A model generated the notes under the pieces. That model saw nothing but the letters and a program-made list of their open reading frames with translations, made no database searches and was not told the DNA's origin. A DNA stretch of 64,000 nucleotides, from assembly GCF_002258785.1 (NCBI RefSeq), contig NZ_NOYI01000027.1, positions 248,001 through 312,000 of the forward strand, given 5' to 3'. This DNA comes from Rhodococcus sp. 06-235-1A. GTDB taxonomy: Bacteria; Actinomycetota; Actinomycetes; Mycobacteriales; Mycobacteriaceae. How positions within the stretch are numbered: position 1 is the stretch's first letter; each line of letters opens with the position of its first letter. This document shows, one piece after another, positions 23,764 to 32,937 of the stretch. The position numbers were made by a program, and so were the translations under genes.

Positions 23764-24855
23764 TTGTCATTCGTTACCCGCACGAGTACGCGGAAGGCAG
23801 CACTCGGCGGCGTCGCGTCGCTCGGTGCCATCGCCCTGATCGCAGGCTGTGGATCCGCTCCCGAGGACGAAGGATCGGGCGGGGGTGGATCGAGTGACTT
23901 CCTGCCCTGCATGGTCTCCGACAGTGGCGGATTCGACGACAAGTCGTTCAACCAGCTCGGGTTCGAGGGTTTGACCGAAGCCTCCCAGGAGCTCGGCGTC
24001 GAGCCGCGCACCGTCGAGTCCGCGTCGCCCACCGACTACGCGCCCAACATCAACAACCTCGTCGATCAGGGCTGCAACCTCATCGTCACCGTCGGATTCG
24101 ATCTGGCCGACGCCACCAAGGTCGCGGCCGAGGCCAACTCCGACATCGATTTCGCGATCATCGACGACTCCACCATCGATCTGCCGAATGTCAAGCCGCT
24201 GACGTACGACGCGTCGCAGTCGGCATTCCTCGCCGGTTACGCCGCCGCCAGCTACAGCAAGACCGGAGTGGTCGGCACCTTCGGTGGCTCGCAGCTGCCT
24301 ACCGTCACCATCTTCATGGACGGTTTCGCCGACGGTGTGAACTACTTCAACGAGCAGAAGGGCAAGGCAGTCCGCGTCATCGGCTGGGACGTGCCCTCGC
24401 AGAACGGCTCGTTCACCGGTGGATTCACCGCCAACGAGGTTGCCAAGAACACCGCCCAGGGCTTGATCGACCAGAACGCGGACGTCATCTTCCCGGTCGG
24501 CGGACCCATCTATCAGAGTGCGGCGCAGGCCATTCGGGACTCCTCGCGTCCGGTCGCCCTCATCGGTGCCGACGCCGACGTCTTCGAGTCCGACCCCTCG
24601 GTCGGTGACCTGCTGCTCACCTCGGTGACCAAGGGCCTCAAGACCAGCGTCGACGAGGTGGTGGCCAACTCCGGCGCAGACAAGTTCGACAACGCTCCGT
24701 ACGTGGGCACCCTGGAGAACGACGGCGTCGGCATTGCGCCGTTCCACGACTTCGAGTCCAAGGTCGACCCCGCACTGCAGGGCGAGCTGGACACGATCAA
24801 GGCAGGCATCGTCGACGGGTCCATCACCGTCGAGTCGCCGTCTGCACCCAAGTAG
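23764..24855 (+). CDS. BMP family nucleoside-binding lipoprotein
   Basis: About 363 residues. The signal peptide has ALGGVASLGAIALIAGC as a lipobox, followed by a Gly/Ser linker. The mature protein is a basic membrane protein (Bmp/PnrA) family binding protein: SDSGGFDDKSFNQLGFEGL, then NLIVTVGFDLADATK, NVKPLTYDASQSAFLAGY, and VGTFGGSQLPTVTIFMDGFA. PnrA-type proteins bind purine nucleosides. TTG 23764 is the likely start, with GGAGG 5 bp upstream. A GTG at 23689 would give an unlikely leader. It heads the ABC operon 24878-28903. Confidence 0.88.
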   Translation: MSFVTRTSTRKAALGGVASLGAIALIAGCGSAPEDEGSGGGGSSDFLPCMVSDSGGFDDKSFNQLGFEGLTEASQELGVEPRTVESASPTDYAPNINNLVDQGCNLIVTVGFDLADATKVAAEANSDIDFAIIDDSTIDLPNVKPLTYDASQSAFLAGYAAASYSKTGVVGTFGGSQLPTVTIFMDGFADGVNYFNEQKGKAVRVIGWDVPSQNGSFTGGFTANEVAKNTAQGLIDQNADVIFPVGGPIYQSAAQAIRDSSRPVALIGADADVFESDPSVGDLLLTSVTKGLKTSVDEVVANSGADKFDNAPYVGTLENDGVGIAPFHDFESKVDPALQGELDTIKAGIVDGSITVESPSAPK

Positions 24856-24877
24856 CACCAAGCGGTCGTAAAGGGAT

Positions 24878-26380
24878 ATGAAGCTCGAACTTCGCGGTAT
24901 CACCAAACGATTCGGCTCGTTGATCGCCAACGACCACATCGATCTGAGCGTCGAATCCGGCGAGATCCATTGCCTCCTCGGCGAGAACGGTGCAGGCAAG
25001 TCCACGTTGATGAACGTGCTCAGTGGCCTGTATCGCGCCGAGGAGGGCCAGATTCTGCTCGACGACGTCGAGCAGAACTTCGCCGGTCCGGGCGAGGCCA
25101 TGACTGCCGGGATCGGCATGGTGCATCAGCACTTCATGCTGATTCCGGTGTTCACCGTTGCCGAGAACATCGTGCTCGGCAACGAAACCACCTCGCTCGG
25201 TGGACGACTCGATCTCGTGGCAGCACGAAAGCTGGTACGAGAGATCTCCGCGAGGTTCGGCTTCGATCTCGATCCCGATGCTCTCGTCGACGACCTACCC
25301 GTCGGCGTGCAGCAGCGAGTGGAGATCGTCAAAGCACTCTCCCGTGAGGCCAAGGTGCTCGTGTTCGACGAGCCGACGGCCGTCCTGACACCGCAGGAAA
25401 CCGACGATCTGATGCGGATCATGCGGGAGCTCGCGGCGTCGGGCACCACCATCGTCTTCATCACCCACAAGCTGCGCGAAGTACGCGAAGTGGCCGACAA
25501 GATCACCGTCATCCGGCTCGGCAAGGTCGTCGGCGAAGCGAAACCGACCGCCTCCAACACCGAACTCGCGGCCATGATGGTGGGACGTGATGTGCAGCTG
25601 ACGGTTTCGAAGGACCCGGCGACGCCCGGGGCGGCGGCGCTGGTCATCGAGAACTTGTCGGTGTTCGACGCCCAGGGCAACAAGACTGTCGACGACGTCA
25701 GCCTCGAGGTCGCGGCAGGGGAGATCCTCGCCATCGCCGGAGTGCAGGGCAACGGCCAGACCGAGTTCGTCGAGGCTCTACTCGGGTTGCAGGACAACGT
25801 GTCCGGCAAGATCAGCCTCGACGGCAATTCACTCGTCGGATCGACGGTGCAGGACGTGCTCGACGCCGGAGTCGGCTTCGTTCCGGAGGACCGGACCGTC
25901 GACGGTTTGGTGGGCGAGTTCTCCATCGCCGAGAATCTGATGCTCGATCGCTCGAACAGCATGCCGTTCGTGCGGCGCGGAGCAGTGCAGCGCGACTATC
26001 TGGACACGTTCGCATCGGAGAAGTTGAGCGAATTCGATGTGCGGGCACCGGGAATCGGCACCGCCGTCGGACGCCTGTCCGGTGGCAACCAGCAGAAGGT
26101 GGTGCTCGCGCGCGAACTGAGCCGCGATCTGCGGCTGTTCGTCGCCGCGCAGCCCACTCGCGGAATCGACGTCGGATCCATCGAATTCGTGCACAAGCGC
26201 ATCGTCGCCACCCGGGATTCGGGGATCCCGGTGATCGTGGTGTCGAGCGAACTGGATGAGGTGGCCGCACTGGCCGACCGCATCGCCGTCATGTATCGAG
26301 GAGCAATCGTGGGAATCGTCCCCGGGGATACGTCCCGCGAAACACTCGGATTGATGATGGGCGGTGAGCGCGGTGAGTGA
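24878..26380 (+). CDS. Nucleoside ABC importer ATP-binding protein, two NBDs
   Basis: A 500-residue protein with two ABC domains in tandem, as in CUT2-like and BMP-type importers. NBD1 has Walker A LLGENGAGKSTLMNV, the signature-like LPVGVQQRVEIVKALS and Walker B VLVFDEPTA. NBD2 has a degenerate Walker A (GVQGNGQTEF), signature LSGGNQQKVVLARELS and the end of Walker B altered to FVAAQPTRG. Asymmetric NBDs are usual in this family. It energises uptake through the two downstream permeases. 22 bp separates it from the binding-protein gene. Confidence 0.93.
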   Translation: MKLELRGITKRFGSLIANDHIDLSVESGEIHCLLGENGAGKSTLMNVLSGLYRAEEGQILLDDVEQNFAGPGEAMTAGIGMVHQHFMLIPVFTVAENIVLGNETTSLGGRLDLVAARKLVREISARFGFDLDPDALVDDLPVGVQQRVEIVKALSREAKVLVFDEPTAVLTPQETDDLMRIMRELAASGTTIVFITHKLREVREVADKITVIRLGKVVGEAKPTASNTELAAMMVGRDVQLTVSKDPATPGAAALVIENLSVFDAQGNKTVDDVSLEVAAGEILAIAGVQGNGQTEFVEALLGLQDNVSGKISLDGNSLVGSTVQDVLDAGVGFVPEDRTVDGLVGEFSIAENLMLDRSNSMPFVRRGAVQRDYLDTFASEKLSEFDVRAPGIGTAVGRLSGGNQQKVVLARELSRDLRLFVAAQPTRGIDVGSIEFVHKRIVATRDSGIPVIVVSSELDEVAALADRIAVMYRGAIVGIVPGDTSRETLGLMMGGERGE

Positions 26381-27629
26381 GGCCCAGCAGACCCCGACAT
26401 CCCAGCAGTCCCCGACATCCCCGCAGCCGTCGAAGTCTCACGTCGTATTGCGGCAGATCTTCACCGGCAGCGCCATCATCTCGGTTCTCGCAGTACTGCT
26501 CGCGCTGATCGTCGGTGCCGTGCTCATCGCCGCCACCAACTCGGGTGTTCAGGAGTCGGCAGGCTACTTCTTCTCACGTCCCACGGACATGCTGAAGGCC
26601 ATCTGGGATTGCGTTGCCGGGGCGTACTCGTCGTTGTTCCAGGGTTCGGTGTACAACTTTCGACGTCCCGGATTCGAGAACGGCATCCGGCCGCTGACCG
26701 AGACTCTGACGTTCGCCACTCCCTTGATCGTCGCGGGACTCGGTGTGGCCCTTGCCTTCCGCGTCGGCATGTTCAACATCGGTGGCCGAGGCCAGACGCT
26801 CATCGCCGCCGCGTGTGCGGGCTGGGTGGGATTCGGGGTGAGCCTGCCTGCCGGACTGCACCTGCTGGTGGCCGTCGTCGCCGGAGTTCTCGGCGGCGCG
26901 GTGTGGGGCGGCATCGCCGGATTCCTCAAGGCGCGCACCGGTGCGCACGAGGTGATCGTCACCATCATGCTCAACTACATCGCGTTCTACTTCGTCGCGT
27001 ACCTGTTGCGTACCCCCGGTGCGCTACAGGCACCGGGATCGAACAATCCCAAGACGGCCCCCATCGAATCGACCGCCGTGTTCCCGAAACTGTTCGGCGA
27101 CAAGTACAACCTGCATCTCGGGTTCGTACTGGTGATCCTCGTGACCGTCGCGGTGTGGTGGCTGCTCGAACGATCGAGCCTCGGATTCCGCTTCCGCGCT
27201 GTCGGCGAGAATCCGCACGCCTCGCGCGTCGCCGGTATGAACGTCAACCGCATCTACCTGTACGCCATGATCATGTCCGGTGCGCTCGTCGGCCTTGCCG
27301 GAGTGGCCCAAGTCCTGGGCACCGTGACCACCGGATTCAGCGCCGACATCGATGCCGGAATCGGATTCGACGCCATCACCGTCGCACTGCTCGGCCGATC
27401 GAAACCGTGGGGCGTGTTCTTCGCGGGAATCCTGTTCGGCGCGTTCAAAGCCGGTGGGTTCGCCATGCAGGCGGCCGAAGGCGTGCCCATCGACATCGTG
27501 CTCGTCGTGCAGTCGGTGATCGTGCTGTTCATTGCTGCGCCGCCCCTGGTTCGAGCCGTGTTCCGATTGCCCAAACCAGGTGAAGAGAAACTCGCGAAGG
27601 CCGAGACCGCGAAGGTGGGTGCACTGTGA
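26364..27629 (+). CDS. Nucleoside ABC importer permease subunit 1
   Basis: A 421-residue permease of the BMP/ABC-type sugar and nucleoside transporter family (PF02653). Hydrophobic segments include ISVLAVLLALIVGAVLI, FNIGGRGQTLIAAA-type loop VGMFNIGGRGQTL, and GAHEVIVTIMLNYIAFYFVA. The conserved coupling motif is GFRFRAVGENPHASRVAGMN. The gene overlaps the ATPase stop by 17 nt (or 8 if GTG 26373 is used). Translation is coupled. Confidence 0.9.
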   Translation: MSAVSEAQQTPTSQQSPTSPQPSKSHVVLRQIFTGSAIISVLAVLLALIVGAVLIAATNSGVQESAGYFFSRPTDMLKAIWDCVAGAYSSLFQGSVYNFRRPGFENGIRPLTETLTFATPLIVAGLGVALAFRVGMFNIGGRGQTLIAAACAGWVGFGVSLPAGLHLLVAVVAGVLGGAVWGGIAGFLKARTGAHEVIVTIMLNYIAFYFVAYLLRTPGALQAPGSNNPKTAPIESTAVFPKLFGDKYNLHLGFVLVILVTVAVWWLLERSSLGFRFRAVGENPHASRVAGMNVNRIYLYAMIMSGALVGLAGVAQVLGTVTTGFSADIDAGIGFDAITVALLGRSKPWGVFFAGILFGAFKAGGFAMQAAEGVPIDIVLVVQSVIVLFIAAPPLVRAVFRLPKPGEEKLAKAETAKVGAL

Positions 27630-28903
27630 CCGCCCCCGTCAACTCCGTCGTCGCCCCCGCCGAAGCAGTACTCGGCCGCAGCTGGAAGGTGCCGTCGATC
27701 CTCGGGCTCGTGACGTTGCTCGCTCTGGTGCTGTTCGTTGTCAAGAAGGGTTCGGGCACAAGCACATTCGCCTTGGCGTCCGAGGACGACTTCTTCGCGC
27801 TGCCTGCGGTCGGCGTGCCGTCGTACGGCACCGGTCTCGTCGTGGTGGTGTTGCTGGCCGTCATCACCGCGTATGCGGCGCTACTCGCCTCGCGATACCG
27901 CTCGGCACCGCTGTGGCTGCTCGCGGTGTTCGCCGTGCTGTTCGTGTTCGGATTCCTGGCCTGGGCAGCGGACGGTGAGACCATCCCGGTGCCCGGATTG
28001 CTCATCGGCGCAGTCGCTTTGAGCACCCCACTGATCTTCGGTGCCATGGGCGGGGTGATCTCCGAACGCGTCGGCGTCATCAACATCGCCATCGAAGGTC
28101 AGTTGCTCGCAGGCGCTTTCGTCAGCGCCGTCGTCGCGTCGATCACCGGTTCCACGTACGTCGCGCTACTCGCTGCACTGGTTGCAGGCGCATTGACTGC
28201 GTCCCTGCTGGCGGTCTTCTCCATTCGCTACTTCGTCAACCAGGTCATCGTGGGTGTGGTGCTCAACGTGCTGGTCGTCGGACTGACCAGCTTCCTGTAC
28301 TCGGTGGTGCTGACCAAGAACGCCGAGACCCTCAACTCGCCACCCCGTTTCGCCCGCATCGACATTCCGGTGCTCTCTCAGATTCCGATCCTCGGTCCGG
28401 TGCTGTTTCGGCAGACCCTCATCGTGTACCTGATGTATGTGGCGGTAGCCCTGGTTTTCTTCGGGCTGTTCCACACCAAGTGGGGTCTGCGCCTGCGTGC
28501 CGTCGGTGAGCATCCGCAAGCCGCCGACACCGTCGGAATCAACGTGGCCCGAACTCGATTCTGGAACGTCTGCCTCGCCGGTGCCATCGCCGGACTCGGC
28601 GGTGCGTACTTCACGCTCGGATCCGTCGGCGCGTTCGGCAAGGAGATGACGGCCGGTGCCGGCTACATCGCACTGGCCGCCGTGATCTTCGGGCGGTGGG
28701 ATCCGGTGCGCGCGACGCTCGCTGCACTGCTGTTCGGATTCGCGTCGAACCTGCAGAACGTGTTGGGCATCATAGGGTCTCCGGTGCCGAGCGAATTCAT
28801 GTTGATGCTGCCCTACGTGGTGACCATCTTCGCCGTCGCCGGGCTGGTGGGCCACGTGCGAGGACCGGCAGCAGCGGGCAAACCGTACGCGTCCCGAAGT
28901 TAG
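27626..28903 (+). CDS. Nucleoside ABC importer permease subunit 2
   Basis: A 425-residue partner permease of the same family. It has an extra hydrophobic N-terminal domain of three to four segments, then GAMGGVISERVGVINIAIEG, FVNQVIVGVVLNVLVVGLTS and the coupling loop GLRLRAVGEHPQAADTVGIN. GTG 27626 overlaps the upstream stop by 4 nt (GTGA). The C-terminus ends in a short polar tail. With the three genes upstream it completes an importer for nucleosides. Confidence 0.9.
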   Translation: MTAPVNSVVAPAEAVLGRSWKVPSILGLVTLLALVLFVVKKGSGTSTFALASEDDFFALPAVGVPSYGTGLVVVVLLAVITAYAALLASRYRSAPLWLLAVFAVLFVFGFLAWAADGETIPVPGLLIGAVALSTPLIFGAMGGVISERVGVINIAIEGQLLAGAFVSAVVASITGSTYVALLAALVAGALTASLLAVFSIRYFVNQVIVGVVLNVLVVGLTSFLYSVVLTKNAETLNSPPRFARIDIPVLSQIPILGPVLFRQTLIVYLMYVAVALVFFGLFHTKWGLRLRAVGEHPQAADTVGINVARTRFWNVCLAGAIAGLGGAYFTLGSVGAFGKEMTAGAGYIALAAVIFGRWDPVRATLAALLFGFASNLQNVLGIIGSPVPSEFMLMLPYVVTIFAVAGLVGHVRGPAAAGKPYASRS

Positions 28904-29002
28904 CGCCCGCCCTACCTGACTCAGCGGTAGGGTCGCTGTCCGATGTGACCGCTTTCACTGTAAGGTTCGATCATTGTTGCCGCAGTTTTTCGAAGGAGAG
29001 CC

Positions 29003-30592
29003 ATGAGCTTCCGCAGTCCCTTTCCCGACGTCGAGATCCCGAATCTCAGCGTCTACGACTTCCTGTTCGGCTCCATCGCCGAGTCCGATCTCGACAAGCC
29101 GGCTCTCATCGACGGCACCTCGGGTGCCGTCACCACCTACAAGTCGCTGATCGGCCAGATCGACGCCATCGCAGGAGCCCTGGCCGCGCGTGGACTCGAG
29201 GTCGGCGACGTCGTCGGACTGCACTCGCCGAACGTGCCTGCATTCGCGTCGGTGCTGCACGGCATCCTGCGCGCAGGCGGGACCGCGACGACGATCAACG
29301 CGCTGTACACGGCCGAGGACATCGCCAAGCAGCTCACCGGCTCCGGCGCGAAGTTCCTCTTCACCGTCTCGCCGCTGTACCCGCAGGCCAAGGCCGCCGC
29401 GGAGAAGGTCGGTCTCGACGCCGATCACGTGATCGTGCTCGACGGTGCCGAGGGGCACCCGAATCTGCGCGACCTGCTCACCCAGGGCGCACCTGCCCCC
29501 GAGGTCTCGTTCGATCCGGCGACGCATGTCGCGGTGCTGCCGTACTCCTCCGGCACGACGGGTGTGCCGAAGGGCGTCATCCTCACCCACCGCAACCTCG
29601 TCGCGAACGTGGCACAGATGGAACCGCGGGTGGGCATCGACAGCGACGACGCGATCCTGGCGCTGCTGCCGTTCTTCCACATCTACGGCCTGACGGTGCT
29701 GCTGAACATCGCGCTGAAACTGCGCGCGCATCTGGTGACGATGCCGAAGTTCGACCTCGTCGAATTCCTCCGGATCATTCAGGACCAGAAGCTGACGTAC
29801 CTGTTCATCGCACCGCCGGTGGCCGTCGCGCTCGCCAAGCATCCGATGATCGATCAGTACGACCTCTCCAGCGTCCACACCATCTTCTCGGGTGCCGCAC
29901 CGCTGGACGAGGAACTGGGCAAGGCCGTCGCCAAGCGTCTGAACACACGGGTTCGCCAGGGCTACGGCATGAGCGAGCTCAGCCCGGTCAGCCACGCCAT
30001 CCCGTTCGATCGCGACGACATGCCGCTGAGCTCGGTTGGCCAGCCGCTGGCGAACACCGAGAACAAGCTCGTCGACCCGGGCACCCTCGAGGAAATCGAC
30101 TTGCCCACAGAGGGATTGAGCAAGCCCGGTGAATTGTGGGTCAAGGGACCGAACGTGATGGTCGGGTACCTCAACAACCCCACCGCCACCGCCGAGACCC
30201 TCGACTCCGACGGCTACCTGCACACCGGCGACATTGCCGTCGTCGATCCCGAAGGCGTCGTCTACATCGTCGACCGCCTCAAGGAACTGATCAAGTACAA
30301 GGGCTACCAGGTGCCACCGGCCGAGCTGGAGGCACTGCTGCTCACGCACGAGGAGATCGCCGACGCCGCCGTCATCGGTGTGCTCGACGACGAGGGGGAG
30401 GAAATTCCCAAGGCATTCGTCGTGCGCCAGCAGGGTGCCACGATCGACGAGGAGGGCGTCATCGCTTTCGTCGCCGAGCGCGTCTCCCCGCACAAGAAGG
30501 TTCGCCGGGTCGAGTTCATCGACATCGTGCCGAAGTCTGCGGCCGGCAAGATTCTGCGCAAGGACCTGCGCTCGGCGGAGGCAGGCAAGTAG
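29003..30592 (+). CDS. 4-coumarate-CoA ligase-like acyl-CoA synthetase
   Basis: A 529-residue ANL-superfamily enzyme of the 4CL type. ATP-binding motif YSSGTTGVPKGVILTH, GYGMSELSPVSHA, DGYLHTGDIAVVD and the C-terminal lysine in KSAAGKILRKDL are all present. It activates an aryl or medium-chain acid as the CoA thioester. It follows the nucleoside importer by 99 bp but is separated from it functionally. The ribosome site AAGGAG precedes ATG 29003. A strong hairpin follows. The acid it uses is unknown; proximity to the acyltransferase operon makes acyl-donor supply a possible role. Confidence 0.88.
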   Translation: MSFRSPFPDVEIPNLSVYDFLFGSIAESDLDKPALIDGTSGAVTTYKSLIGQIDAIAGALAARGLEVGDVVGLHSPNVPAFASVLHGILRAGGTATTINALYTAEDIAKQLTGSGAKFLFTVSPLYPQAKAAAEKVGLDADHVIVLDGAEGHPNLRDLLTQGAPAPEVSFDPATHVAVLPYSSGTTGVPKGVILTHRNLVANVAQMEPRVGIDSDDAILALLPFFHIYGLTVLLNIALKLRAHLVTMPKFDLVEFLRIIQDQKLTYLFIAPPVAVALAKHPMIDQYDLSSVHTIFSGAAPLDEELGKAVAKRLNTRVRQGYGMSELSPVSHAIPFDRDDMPLSSVGQPLANTENKLVDPGTLEEIDLPTEGLSKPGELWVKGPNVMVGYLNNPTATAETLDSDGYLHTGDIAVVDPEGVVYIVDRLKELIKYKGYQVPPAELEALLLTHEEIADAAVIGVLDDEGEEIPKAFVVRQQGATIDEEGVIAFVAERVSPHKKVRRVEFIDIVPKSAAGKILRKDLRSAEAGK

Positions 30593-30613
30593 CTCGTTCT
30601 TCTGCACGACCCA

Positions 30614-30650
30614 GCGCACCCTCCATCGTTTCCGACGGTGGAGGGTGCGC
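30614..30650. terminator. Terminator between the convergent 4CL-like and gpgS genes
   Basis: GCGCACCCTCCATCGT (30614-30629) pairs with ACGGTGGAGGGTGCGC (30635-30650), with one wobble and a 5-nt loop. It lies between two convergent genes, so it can serve both. Confidence 0.85.
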
Positions 30651-30655
30651 CTGTG

Positions 30656-31621
30656 TCAGGCGGGCGCACTCATCGCCGGGCATCGGGTGAGGCGGTCGTA
30701 TTCGTCCACGGTGATCAACGGCGGGCGGTCGACCAGCGACAGCGGTGCCACGCTCGCCGACAGACGGTCGCCCTCGGAGGCGAACGTGGTGAAACCGGCA
30801 CCGGAGTCGTTCAGTCCCAACCGCGAGAACATGGTGGCGATGATCTGTCGACTCATGACGGCCAACTCGGAGGTCGGCCGATTTCGATGGCGGCGCGTTC
30901 CGAGTCCCACCTGCCCGATCGCGTCGGCCCCCGACCGGTGGTACGTGTCGAGCAGTAACCCGATCTCGACGCCGTAGCCCGGGGCGAACGGCAGAGATTC
31001 GAGCAGGTGCCGGGTGGCGGCGTATTCGCCGCCCAGCGGCTGGAAGACGCCGGCCAGTTCGGGGCGAAGTGCGGTCAGCAGAGGTCGCACGGTCAGTTGC
31101 GTGACGCGGCCCCCGCCGTCCTCGTCCGTACTGTCGCCGATCGTCAGCGGCCGGCGGTAGAAGCCCTTCACCAGCTCGACGCCCTCGCGCATGAGCAGCG
31201 GGCCCACGAGGGACGGCACGAAGTGCGAACCCGGATCGACCAGATCGGAGTCGACGAACACCACGATGTCGCCCGAGGTGGCCGCGACTCCTCGCCAGAG
31301 GACTTCTCCTTTTCCGTGGACGACGGACAAGCCGGGGAGCGCCTCTTCCCTGGAGACGACCGTCGCTCCGGCGGCACGCGCGCGGACCGCCGTGCGGTCG
31401 GTCGATCCCGAATCGAGTACGACCACTTCGTCGACGAGACTTCCGAGATGGGGGATCACGGACGCGATCACGCCCGCGACAGTGTCCTCCTCGTCGAGAG
31501 CGGGAAGCACGATCGAGATCGTCCGACCGCGTTTGGCCGCGATGATGTCCTCGAGCGGCCAGGGTGAACGGGCCCAGGTGGCAGTGAGGGCAGGAGTGCC
31601 CACGGCGTCGGTTCGGCTCAT
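30656..31621 (-). CDS. gpgS: Glucosyl-3-phosphoglycerate synthase
   Basis: About 321 residues of a GT-A glycosyltransferase (GT81). SIVLPALDEEDTVAGVIASV opens the fold, VVLDSGSTDRTAVRARAAG follows, the DXD is in VVFVDSDLVDPGSHFV, and LVKGFYRRPL, QPLGGEYAATRH and FAPGYGVEIGLLLDTY are typical GpgS segments. It makes glucosyl-3-phosphoglycerate from a nucleotide-glucose and 3-phosphoglycerate, the first step to glucosylglycerate and the methylglucose lipopolysaccharides that bind acyl chains. ATG 31621 is preferred because AAGGA precedes it at the right distance. An alternative ATG lies at 31651. The DNA between it and the mycolyltransferase is 33 bp, so they could be one unit. Confidence 0.92.
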   Translation of the reverse strand: MSRTDAVGTPALTATWARSPWPLEDIIAAKRGRTISIVLPALDEEDTVAGVIASVIPHLGSLVDEVVVLDSGSTDRTAVRARAAGATVVSREEALPGLSVVHGKGEVLWRGVAATSGDIVVFVDSDLVDPGSHFVPSLVGPLLMREGVELVKGFYRRPLTIGDSTDEDGGGRVTQLTVRPLLTALRPELAGVFQPLGGEYAATRHLLESLPFAPGYGVEIGLLLDTYHRSGADAIGQVGLGTRRHRNRPTSELAVMSRQIIATMFSRLGLNDSGAGFTTFASEGDRLSASVAPLSLVDRPPLITVDEYDRLTRCPAMSAPA

Positions 31622-31654
31622 CGAGTTTCCTTCGTCATCGCTGAAAGTCACGGG

Positions 31655-32677
31655 TCAGGAAGTGCCGGTCGGAAGTCCCAACGACGGCGCGATCACCGAC
31701 CACGAGTCGTGCAGGTCTTGTTGCCAGTAGGCCCACGAATGGGTTCCGTTGGGTCGGAAGTTGTAGGTGGCGGGGATGTTCAGTTCCTGCAGCCGCTGCT
31801 GCATCTGGCGTGAGCACGCATCGGTGGTCGCCTCGATGACGGCACCGACGGCAAGCTGTTGGGCGAGCTTGCCGTAGTCGCTACCGATACCCGGCCCGCC
31901 TGGCACGTCGAATGCGCCGGGCGCTCCCGACCCGCTGGAGATGTAGACCGCGACACCACGCAGGCCTTCGGCGTTGACATAGGGGTCGTTGGCAATCCAC
32001 TCGGCGCTGCCGGAGGGTCCCCACATGTTGGCGGTCGACCCACCCCCGCGGGCCTCGACCACCGATCTCACGTACATCTCACCCACCGGGTCGCTGGTAC
32101 GAGCACATCCACTGAACGACGCCACGGATCGGTACACGGAGGGATGGGCGATAGCCAATTGCAGAACGGATGTCCCGGCCATCGAGATACCGGCCACCGA
32201 ATTCACGCCGTTGCTGTCGAGCACCTCGTTCATCAGCGGCGGCAGTTCCAGACCCAGAAAGGTGGACCACTTGTTTCGGCCCAGCACCGGATCGTCGCGC
32301 AACCAGTCGGTGTAGTAGCTCGCAGCGCCGCCCCGCGGGACCACCACGTTGACGTTCTTGTCGCCGAAATAGCCGGCAATGTCGGTCTGGTCGAACCAAC
32401 TGCTGCCGCCGTCTCCACCGGCCGCGCCGTTGAGCAGATAGAGAACAGGAGCGCCGGGTGCCGCGGCCCGAAAGACGTCGACGCTGATGTCGCGGTCCAT
32501 GGCCGCGGAATGCACCTGCACGACGTCGCGACGTTCTCCGATGCCCTCGATCCCGACGACCGAAGATGCTGTGTCGGCAGTTGCCACTGCTGCTGTGCCC
32601 GACGTGAGAACAACGACGGTCGCAAGCACACTGAGAGCCGAAACGGTCGCATCACGCAGGCGGTATCGGTCGATCAT
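31655..32677 (-). CDS. Antigen-85-like mycolyltransferase, secreted
   Basis: A 340-residue protein of the Ag85/corynomycolyltransferase (esterase D) family. A signal peptide (VSALSVLATVVVLTSGTAAV) is followed by VLYLLNGAAGGDGGSSWF. The nucleophile elbow is VAGISMAGTSVLQLA, and RPNGTHSWAYWQQDLHDSW holds the catalytic histidine and the family signature. It should move mycolyl groups between trehalose monomycolate and acceptors (TMM, arabinogalactan) in the envelope. It faces away from the acyltransferase operon starting at 32938 across a 260-bp region with no visible gene, which would be their shared promoter region. Confidence 0.88.
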   Translation of the reverse strand: MIDRYRLRDATVSALSVLATVVVLTSGTAAVATADTASSVVGIEGIGERRDVVQVHSAAMDRDISVDVFRAAAPGAPVLYLLNGAAGGDGGSSWFDQTDIAGYFGDKNVNVVVPRGGAASYYTDWLRDDPVLGRNKWSTFLGLELPPLMNEVLDSNGVNSVAGISMAGTSVLQLAIAHPSVYRSVASFSGCARTSDPVGEMYVRSVVEARGGGSTANMWGPSGSAEWIANDPYVNAEGLRGVAVYISSGSGAPGAFDVPGGPGIGSDYGKLAQQLAVGAVIEATTDACSRQMQQRLQELNIPATYNFRPNGTHSWAYWQQDLHDSWSVIAPSLGLPTGTS

Positions 32678-32937
32678 CTACCGTTCCTGACATCGTGGGG
32701 GCAGCGCGGAGCCTTGCTAACGGTCAGCGCGATGCGTCCGACGGTAGAGCGATTCTCTGGTCGTCACCACAATCTTGACGATCCTTCAGTTCTGACACAG
32801 ATATCCCGGGATTATTTGTCGATTTTCCAAAATGCCGGGCCGTGGGGTGTTCTCCGTCTCGCTCGAATGATGCACTGGCCCCTCCGACGCACCTCACTGT
32901 GTCGCGTCGTATCTCTTCCCCTTCGAAAGGTTGTGTC

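Noticed and set aside
32678..32937. Possible small gene in the gap between the mycolyltransferase and the acyltransferase
   Set aside because: The open frames there have no ribosome site or family motif; the gap is better read as the divergent promoter region.
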